Shown here: piece by piece, positions 5,793-9,975 of the stretch
Position numbering within the stretch: the first letter of the stretch is position 1
Layout: each line of letters opens with the position of its first letter
From: CAYLZW01 sp964388085
GTDB lineage: Bacteria; Myxococcota; UBA727; CAYLZW01
Reading direction: 5' to 3'
DNA length: 9,975 nucleotides
Assembly (NCBI GenBank): GCA_964388085.1
Contig: CAYLZW010000222.1
Location: forward strand, 1-9,975
The notes under the pieces: model-generated
Databases searched by the model: none
Seen by the model: the letters and a program-made list of their open reading frames with translations, nothing else
Told to the model about the DNA's origin: nothing
Translations under genes and position numbers: made by a program

Positions 5793-6683
5793 GTGCTGAA
5801 GTCTTCTGTCCCGCGGCGTTCGCCCGGCCTGCTCGCGCGCTTTCGGCGGCGTTACCAGCGCGCCAAGGTGCTCGAGGAGCGACGCAACAAGACGCATCTC
5901 TTGAGCGCCGCGCGCGTCGCCTTCTGCGTGCTCGCGGTGCTGTTCGTGTTCACGCTCGCGCCCGAGATCGCGCTCGCGCAGAAGATCGGCGGCATCGATC
6001 TGAGCGGCAGCGACTCGGTGGCGAACCGCCCGCTCATCCTCATGGCCGCCATGGCGGCGCTCTCGCTCGTGCCCTTCGTCGGCATGATGGTGACGAGCTT
6101 CGTGAAGATCGCGGTCGTGCTCTCGCTGACGCGTCAGGCCATCGGCACCCAACAGGCGCCGCCGACGACAGTGATCACCGGCCTCGCCATCATCCTGACC
6201 GTCTACGTCATGCAGCCGGTGGGCCTGCAGATCTACAACCGCACCGATGAGCTGCTGCAGGTGAGGAACGGCAGCTTCATCGACAAGGAGAACGTCGACC
6301 TCCTGCTCGAGGCCGTGCAGCTCTCGAAGGACCCGGTCAAGGACTTCCTCAAGAAGAACTCCGACGAGAAGAACCGGCAGATGTTCTACCGCGTGGCCTA
6401 TCGCCTGCGCGCGCCCGCCGATCGCATGAACCTGACGCCGGACGACTTCGTCATCCTGATGCCGGCCTTCGTCATCACCGAGCTGACCAAGGCGTTTCAG
6501 ATCGGCTTCATCATCTTCGTGCCCTTCCTCGTCATCGACATGGTGGTGTCGAACATCTTGATGGCGCTCGGCATGCAGATGCTGAGTCCGACGACCATCA
6601 GCCTTCCGTTCAAGATATTGCTCTTCGTCCTCGTCGACGGCTGGTACCTGATCACGCGGGGCCTCGTCCTCGGTTACCAATAG
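5793..6683 (+). CDS. sctR: T3SS export-gate protein SctR (FliP family)
   Basis: The product is 296 residues. GTG start with GGAGGGG (5779-5785) seven bases upstream. A 40-residue basic N-terminus precedes a hydrophobic stretch (about 42-57) ending ALA before Q63, a probable cleavable signal like that of FliP. Most SctR proteins, near 220 residues, have none. Family motifs: TSFVKIAVVLSLTRQAIGTQQAPP region (101-124), the periplasmic segment with FLKKNSDEKNRQMFYRVA (185-202), the FliP signature PAFVITELTKAFQIGF (224-239), FVPFLVIDMVVSNILMALGM (242-261) and LPFKILLFVLVDGWYLITRG (271-290). Five copies of SctR with four SctS and one SctT build the export gate. Downstream sctS begins nine bases after the TAG. 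The family is certain; the SctR-versus-FliP label rests on context, given the FliP-like signal and adjacent FliO-like gene. Confidence 0.95.
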   Translation: MLKSSVPRRSPGLLARFRRRYQRAKVLEERRNKTHLLSAARVAFCVLAVLFVFTLAPEIALAQKIGGIDLSGSDSVANRPLILMAAMAALSLVPFVGMMVTSFVKIAVVLSLTRQAIGTQQAPPTTVITGLAIILTVYVMQPVGLQIYNRTDELLQVRNGSFIDKENVDLLLEAVQLSKDPVKDFLKKNSDEKNRQMFYRVAYRLRAPADRMNLTPDDFVILMPAFVITELTKAFQIGFIIFVPFLVIDMVVSNILMALGMQMLSPTTISLPFKILLFVLVDGWYLITRGLVLGYQ

Positions 6684-6687
6684 GAGG
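6682..6687 (+). promoter_or_regulatory. Shine-Dalgarno AGGAGG overlapping the sctR stop
   Basis: A perfect AGGAGG begins within the sctR TAG (6681-6683) and lies five bases before the sctS ATG at 6693. It fixes the sctS start and indicates tight translational coupling and high sctS output, consistent with the roughly four SctS copies per gate. Confidence 0.85.
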
Positions 6688-6692
6688 CGGCC

Positions 6693-6965
6693 ATGGGCGT
6701 TCAAGACTTCGTCGTCCAGATCATGAACGAGGCCGTGCTGCTCACGATCGTCATCTCCATGCCGACGATCGTCGTGAGCCTGCTGCTCGGGCTGCTCGTC
6801 GCCATCTTCTCGGCGACCACGCAGATCCAGGAGCAGACGCTCTCGTTCGTGCCGAAGATGGTCGCGGTGTTCGCGGTGCTCGCCGCCACGGCGCCGTGGA
6901 TGGGCTCGACCATGGTCCGCTTCGCGCAGCGCTGCCTCGGCGGCTTCGTCGAGTTCAACCTCTAG
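6693..6965 (+). CDS. sctS: T3SS export-gate protein SctS (FliQ family)
   Basis: The product is 90 residues, the normal length for FliQ/SctS. Two membrane helices (about 14-38 and 55-77) flank the conserved turn ATTQIQEQTLSFVPKM (41-56), the family signature, with Pro24 in the first helix. In the assembled gate four copies wrap the SctR5SctT core as helical hairpins. The product ends in VEFNL, and the TAG lies 27 bases before sctT. It sits between sctR and sctT in the invariant order. No truncation or missing landmark is seen. Confidence 0.95.
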   Translation: MGVQDFVVQIMNEAVLLTIVISMPTIVVSLLLGLLVAIFSATTQIQEQTLSFVPKMVAVFAVLAATAPWMGSTMVRFAQRCLGGFVEFNL

Positions 6966-6992
6966 CGGCGCCGAGGACTCGAGGGGCCACGC

Positions 6993-7808
6993 GTGCCAGA
7001 GCTTCTCCAGGCGCTGAACCAGCAGGTCGACGCGACCAAGGCCATCGTGACCTTCGCGCTCATCATGGCGCGCGTGATGGCCATCGTCGTGCTGGTGCCC
7101 TACCTCGGCGGCAAGAACGCGCCGCCCGAGGTGAAGATGGGTATCGGCGTCACGTTGACCATGATCCTCTGGCCGACGGTGCTCTCGAACGTGAGCGGCG
7201 AGCTGCCGCTGAGCGCGCTCGGCTTCGTGCTCATGATGCTGAAGGAGACCTTTATCGGACTCGCCATCGGCTTCGTGGCGGCCGAGGTCTTCTACACCGT
7301 CGAGCTCGCCGGTCAGCTCATCGACATGCTGCGCGGCGCGAACCAGATCCAGACCATGGTGCCGCAGATCACCGAGCGCTCGTCGGCCTTCGGCAACCTG
7401 CAGTACCAGCTCTTGATCGCGCTCTTCCTCAGCGTCGACTTGCACCACGTGTTCCTGACGGCGCTGTTCGAGAGCTTCGTCGCGGTGCCCATCAACGAAT
7501 TTCCGCGTATGTCGGCCGGCTTCTGGCCCTTCGTCGACCTCATGATGCGCATCACCGCCGACGTGCTGCTCATCGCGGTCTCGCTCGCCATGCCGGTGGG
7601 CATCGTCTGCCTCATCGTGGAGACCGCCTTCGGGCTCCTGAACCGCGTGGCGCCGCAGATCAACGCCTACTTCATGGCCTTCCCCGCCAAAGTCATGGCC
7701 GGCTGCATGGTCTACTTCCTCGCCGCCAGCATGATCGTCGACGAGATGATGAAGCACTCGGTGTCCATGCTCGAGCGGGTGCACCAGGTCATCGACCTCT
7801 TCCAGTAG
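6993..7808 (+). CDS. sctT: T3SS export-gate protein SctT (FliR family)
   Basis: The product is 271 residues, typical for SctT. GTG start with GAGGGG (6981-6986) six bases upstream. It is highly hydrophobic throughout. Landmarks: ARVMAIVVLVPYLGGKNAPPEVKMGIG (26-52), KETFIGLAIGFVAAEVF (84-100), GQLIDMLRGANQIQTMVP (107-124) and the near-invariant GLLNRVAPQINAYFMAFPAK (214-233). In the gate a single SctT completes the SctR ring, and its plug helices help close the export channel. sctU (FlhB) normally follows sctT or is fused to it, but here a tandem-repeat stretch and two small genes follow. The fused FliR-FlhB arrangement is excluded because the ORF stops normally after the SctT domain. Confidence 0.95.
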   Translation: MPELLQALNQQVDATKAIVTFALIMARVMAIVVLVPYLGGKNAPPEVKMGIGVTLTMILWPTVLSNVSGELPLSALGFVLMMLKETFIGLAIGFVAAEVFYTVELAGQLIDMLRGANQIQTMVPQITERSSAFGNLQYQLLIALFLSVDLHHVFLTALFESFVAVPINEFPRMSAGFWPFVDLMMRITADVLLIAVSLAMPVGIVCLIVETAFGLLNRVAPQINAYFMAFPAKVMAGCMVYFLAASMIVDEMMKHSVSMLERVHQVIDLFQ

Positions 7809-7879
7809 CGGATCAGGAGGAGCGGACCAGCAGGGAGCGGACCAGCAGGGAGCGGCCCAGCCGGGAGCGGATCAGCACG
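7807..7879 (+). repeat. Tandem 15-bp repeats downstream of sctT
   Basis: Four head-to-tail units lie at 7820-7834, 7835-7849, 7850-7864 and 7865-7879: GAGCGGACCAGCAGG twice, then variants with two changes each (GAGCGGCCCAGCCGG, GAGCGGATCAGCACG). A diverged 13-base copy at 7807-7819 overlaps the sctT stop, so the array seems to have grown from the gene end. Each junction creates AGGGAG-like purine tracts. No gene is seen in the rest of the gap to 8012 except the leader of the next gene. Confidence 0.9.
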
Positions 7880-7975
7880 GGTAGGAGCACCACCCACCGG
7901 GGGGGAGCGCGAAACACAATGCACGCGCGGGTCGTCTCGCGCCTCACTCGAAGGCAAAAGCGCACACAGCTCGGC

Positions 7976-8005
7976 TAGGCTTCACAGCCAGACCTCAACA
8001 GGGAG
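7976..8005 (+). promoter_or_regulatory. Candidate -10 and strong ribosome binding site for the Gly-rich gene
   Basis: TAGGCT (7976-7981) is a possible -10, and AGGGAG (8000-8005) lies seven bases before the ATG at 8013. The Shine-Dalgarno match is the better supported element and decides this small gene's start. No good -35 was found, so the promoter is only suggestive. Confidence 0.45.
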
Positions 8006-8012
8006 TCAGAAC

Positions 8013-8258
8013 ATGCTCGGCGGAATTCTCGGTGGCGGCGGCGGCGGCGGTATCGGTGGCATCCTCGGCGGCGGCGGCGGCGGTGGCCTGCTCGGCGGGC
8101 TGCTCGGCAAGGTCAAGGAGATGCTCGGCGGGCTGCTCGGCGGCATCCTCGGCGGCGGCAAAGAGGGCGGCGGCGGACCGCTCGACTTCCTGAAGAAGCT
8201 CGACCCGATGGCGCTCATCGGCGGCCTGCTCGGCGGCTCGCAGTCTCGCGGGCTCTGA
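8013..8258 (+). CDS. Small Gly/Leu-rich low-complexity protein
   Basis: The product is 81 residues, 37 of them Gly. Blocks LGGILGGGG, LGGLLG, LGGLLGGILGGG and IGGLLGG alternate with two short charged amphipathic pieces (GKVKEML, 32-38; PLDFLKKLDPMAL, 56-68). There is no Cys, no aromatic residue except one Phe, and no signal peptide. It is followed in frame by a double stop, TGA-TAG. The strong AGGGAG before the ATG and position on the T3SS strand, ten bases before the next gene, argue for a real gene. I do not recognise the family. Gly-Leu blocks with amphipathic helices suggest membrane insertion or self-assembly, so a secreted pore former, translocator-like protein or other T3SS substrate is possible, as pure inference. 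A GGC-rich artefact ORF is the alternative. Confidence 0.62.
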   Translation: MLGGILGGGGGGGIGGILGGGGGGGLLGGLLGKVKEMLGGLLGGILGGGKEGGGGPLDFLKKLDPMALIGGLLGGSQSRGL

Positions 8259-8268
8259 TAGGCGCTCG

Positions 8269-8736
8269 ATGACGCAGCTCAACGAGGAGCAACGGGTCAT
8301 CGCTGACCGGGTGCAGGCGGCCATCACCGCCAAGCACCCCGACGGCTCGTTCAAGTACACGAAAGAGGAGTGCCGCGCGTTCATCGTCGCGTGCATCATC
8401 GAGCTCGATCTGCCGGTCGGCACGGAGCTCGAGGGTGTGTTCGGGCGCTTCCTCGATCAGATCGGCGTGTCTCAGACGGCCCCCGAGGAGGAGGTCGCCG
8501 AGGGCATCAAGGCCTACTTCGCGGCGAACCCGCTGAACCCGGGCCTGCTCGCGGAGATCCAGGGCATGGCGAGCGCCGCCGGCCAGAGCGCCCGCGACGA
8601 CTACGACAAGGCAGCCGCGACCCGCGAGGCGGTCGCGAGGCTGCGCGGTACCGGCCAGGCCCAGGAGACGCGCGCGCCGGAGGTCACGTCTCCGAAGGCG
8701 GCGCCACCGAAGGTGAAGAAGGGCCTCGGCGGCTGA
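8269..8736 (+). CDS. Unrecognised 155-residue protein in the T3SS cluster
   Basis: The start ATG is ten bases after the Gly-rich gene's stop, suggesting co-transcription; the ribosome site is weak (AGGCG at 8260-8264). Residues 1-125 look compact and helical, mildly acidic, with an N-terminal amphipathic helix (NEEQRVIADRVQAAIT), a central HPDGSFKYTKEECRAFIVACIIELDLPVGTEL segment and an Ala-rich helix near 99-125. Residues 127-155 are a Pro/Ala/Lys-rich tail ending KKGLGG. No signal or membrane segment is seen. I do not recognise it. Size, cytoplasmic character, mild acidity and the position next to a candidate substrate gene would fit a T3SS chaperone, but no chaperone motif is visible. It is the last + strand gene before the strand switch. 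Confidence 0.75.
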   Translation: MTQLNEEQRVIADRVQAAITAKHPDGSFKYTKEECRAFIVACIIELDLPVGTELEGVFGRFLDQIGVSQTAPEEEVAEGIKAYFAANPLNPGLLAEIQGMASAAGQSARDDYDKAAATREAVARLRGTGQAQETRAPEVTSPKAAPPKVKKGLGG

Positions 8737-8747
8737 GGCCGCGGCCT
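8736..8747. terminator. Palindrome between convergent genes
   Basis: AGGCCGCGGCCT is a perfect 12-bp palindrome in the 18-base gap between the ends of the two convergent genes, overlapping the last base of the + strand stop. It could act as a short bidirectional terminator hairpin, but there is no T-tract on either side and the loop would be minimal. Confidence 0.25.
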
Positions 8748-8754
8748 TCGTCCA

Positions 8755-9543
8755 TCAGCCAGCGACGGTGAGCGGCGCGTCCCGACCAAGCTCGGGGTGG
8801 GCCGCTTGTCGTCGTGCCGCTACCGTCGCGCGCACCTTGGCGAGGCGGGTCGCGCCACGCGCGGTGCGGGGCAACAGATAGCCGAGGCGCAGCATCTCCC
8901 GCACGTGCTCGAGCTTCGGCCGCGCCGCCTTGCCGAGGAGGAAGTCGGCGAAGGGCAGCACCACGTTGTAGTTCCGCGACGGGTACTCGTGGTGCAGGTA
9001 GTGGTGGCGCGCGAGGAAGCGATAGCCGCGCGTGAAGCGGAACCAGGAGCCTTGCTCGGGGACGTGCATCTGGCGGTGCACGAAGCCCCACGAGATGGTG
9101 TGCGCGAGCCCGCAGAGGGCGAACGTGACGGCGAAGATGGGGGAGGCGAGCAGCGCGATGACGGCCAGCACGGGCACGACGAAGAGCGACATGCCGGCGA
9201 TCTCGCGCGGGCCGATGACGATGTTCAACTCGCGTCCGACCTCGTCGGGCTCGTGGTCGAACTCCCGGTAGAACGTCGAGTGGTGCAGCACCGCGTGCTC
9301 GCGCAGCAGGAACGCGAGGTGGGGCACGAGCCGGTACACGAAGCGCGGCAGCGCGCGCACGTGCATCAGGTTTCGGTGGATGATGCACTCGAGCAGGCTC
9401 AAGGTCACCAAGCTGAGGACGAACGAGGCGGCGATCTCCACGGCGAAGCCGAGGACAGAGTGGGGCACGGGAAACAAGCGGAGGCTCCTTGCGCACTCAC
9501 GCCCCTCGTCCAGCGTCGGAAAAGGCACGTGTCGAGGCGCCAT
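8755..9543 (-). CDS. Fatty-acid hydroxylase / sterol desaturase superfamily membrane protein
   Basis: The product is 262 residues from the ATG at 9543. Histidine clusters typical of membrane di-iron oxygenases: H56xxxxH61, H83xxxH87H88, H156xxxH160 and HHYLHH (180-185), with hydrophobic segments at about 31-53 and 114-148. It probably uses O2 to hydroxylate or desaturate a lipid; the substrate cannot be told. The first 22 residues are polar. A TTG at codon 23 (9477) has AAGGAG (9490-9485 on the minus strand) seven bases upstream, while no ribosome site precedes the ATG, so a 240-residue form starting MFPVPHSV may be the real product. It runs against the T3SS strand, converges with the preceding gene, and is divergent from uridine kinase. 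No link to secretion is apparent. Confidence 0.83.
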   Translation of the reverse strand: MAPRHVPFPTLDEGRECARSLRLFPVPHSVLGFAVEIAASFVLSLVTLSLLECIIHRNLMHVRALPRFVYRLVPHLAFLLREHAVLHHSTFYREFDHEPDEVGRELNIVIGPREIAGMSLFVVPVLAVIALLASPIFAVTFALCGLAHTISWGFVHRQMHVPEQGSWFRFTRGYRFLARHHYLHHEYPSRNYNVVLPFADFLLGKAARPKLEHVREMLRLGYLLPRTARGATRLAKVRATVAARRQAAHPELGRDAPLTVAG

Positions 9544-9742
9544 GCCCGTCGTGGGCAGGCGGCCGATTCACGCCTTCGTCATCAGTCTGGTGCTGAACGC
9601 GGGAGAGGGCCAGGCGAGGCTACCCTCTTTGCCGGCCGCTCACCATGGGGTGCACCCGCCTCCGCGGGCGAGCCCACCCTGGCTCGACGACGGCGAACAG
9701 CGGTACCCATGTGCGCAATGCGTGCTAGACGTCGTGCTTAGC
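9544..9742. other. Divergent intergenic region with palindrome and hairpin
   Basis: This gap separates the hydroxylase from uridine kinase and should hold both promoters. Visible elements are GGGTGCACCC (9648-9657), a perfect 10-bp palindrome that could be an operator, and an overlapping hairpin CCCGC-CTCC-GCGGG (9655-9668). Direct near-copies CGTGCTAGAC (9721-9730) and CGTGCTTAGC (9733-9742) lie immediately before the uridine kinase ATG, the first containing a TAGACG -10-like hexamer. No ORF here looks real. Confidence 0.4.
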
Positions 9743-9975
9743 ATGGCTGCGCTCATCCTCGGGATCGCCGGCGGCACGGGCTCCGGCAAGACGACCATCG
9801 CCGACAAGGTCGCGAACGCGTTCGCCAGTGGCTCCGTCTCGAGGGTCGAGCACGACTGGTACTACCGCGATCGCTCGGACCTCACCTTCGACGCGCGCAC
9901 GCAGCTCAACTACGACCACCCGGACGCGCTCGAGACCGAGCTGCTCATCGAGCACCTGCGCCAGCTGCGCGAGGG
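9743..9975 (+). CDS. udk: Uridine kinase, N-terminal part (partial)
   Basis: The first 77 residues are present and the gene runs off the window. ILGIAGGTGSGKTTIADKVA (residues 5-24) contains the Walker A loop GGTGSGKT. VEHDWYYRD (35-43) carries the conserved Asp and Tyr-Tyr of uridine kinases, and LNYDHPDALETELLIEHLRQLREG (54-77) is the family's uridine-binding N.DHP.A...dLL..hl..L..G block. The enzyme phosphorylates uridine and cytidine in pyrimidine salvage in the cytoplasm. Phosphoribulokinase is the nearest relative, but the NYDHPDA motif favours uridine kinase. No Shine-Dalgarno sequence precedes the ATG; a TAGACG hexamer at 9726-9731 may allow a near-leaderless message. It is unrelated to the T3SS and marks the locus boundary. 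Confidence 0.92.
   Translation, partial: MAALILGIAGGTGSGKTTIADKVANAFASGSVSRVEHDWYYRDRSDLTFDARTQLNYDHPDALETELLIEHLRQLRE

Noticed and set aside
5760..7784. Very long minus-strand open frame (674 residues) opposite sctR-S-T
   Set aside because: Its composition (His, Asp, Glu, Arg rich with no domain) is that of an antisense shadow of GC-rich, hydrophobic genes; the + strand has three unmistakable families here.
3585..7808. Calling the locus a flagellar fli operon
   Set aside because: Gene order and FliO would fit, but FliM and FliN are not separate, and no hook, basal-body or filament genes are visible. The question stays open and is raised in the FliO finding.
6896..7978. Long + strand open frame overlapping sctT and the tandem repeats
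   Set aside because: Arg/Ala-rich alternate frame of sctT; the SRER repeats it shows are just the 15-bp array translated.
7919..7978. 19-codon ORF starting ATGCACGCG before the Gly-rich gene
   Set aside because: Basic random-looking peptide, no properly spaced ribosome site, and it overlaps the probable promoter of the next gene.
1..9975. CRISPR array, tRNA, rRNA, insertion sequence or prophage genes
   Set aside because: No regularly spaced repeats with unique spacers, no transposase or integrase motifs, and no recognisable structural RNA were seen on either strand by reading; a covariance search was not possible.

Overview
The window is very GC-rich, densely packed, and almost entirely on the + strand. 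Its core is an export-apparatus locus of a type III secretion system (T3SS): in order, the 3' end of sctN (ATPase), sctO (stalk), sctP (FliK/YscP-like), sctQ (C-ring, two SpoA domains), a FliO-like gene, sctR, sctS and sctT. Codon use strongly favours G/C in third position. The base composition, a cysteine-rich presumed lipoprotein and a T3SS interrupted by unrelated genes suggest Myxococcota (the Polyangia side), but this is inference. No secretin, needle or flagellar filament/hook gene lies in the window. It may belong to the secretin-less T3SS type known from myxobacteria.

Layout. 1-155: end of sctN. 216-812: secreted Cys-rich protein. 858-1364 and 1481-2395: sctO and sctP. 2556-3506: a TerC/Alx-family membrane protein preceded by a structured, partly AT-rich leader. 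3585-5015: sctQ. 5090-7808: tightly coupled fliO-like/sctR/sctS/sctT block. 7807-7879: 15-bp tandem repeats. 8013-8258: a Gly/Leu-rich 81-residue protein. 8269-8736: an unrecognised 155-residue protein. 8755-9543 (minus strand): fatty-acid-hydroxylase-superfamily membrane enzyme that closes the locus. 9743 onward: start of uridine kinase.

How it works together. SctN/SctO drive export, SctQ forms the cytoplasmic sorting platform, SctR/S/T form the inner-membrane export gate, and SctP would switch substrate class. Three points mark the system as unusual. A FliO-like protein (normally the flagellar FliP-complex assembly factor) sits exactly where flagellar operons have it, and SctR has a FliP-like cleavable signal. 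sctU does not follow sctT; two small unexplained genes take that place. sctQ has a strong internal Shine-Dalgarno plus an in-frame GTG that would give a separate 148-residue SctQ-C. Together these suggest a T3SS that keeps flagellar traits, with candidate new components or substrates at 8013-8736.

No stretch over 300 bases lacks a gene. The longest gaps are 7809-8012 (tandem repeats and a leader), 9544-9742 (divergent promoter region) and 2396-2555 (terC leader).
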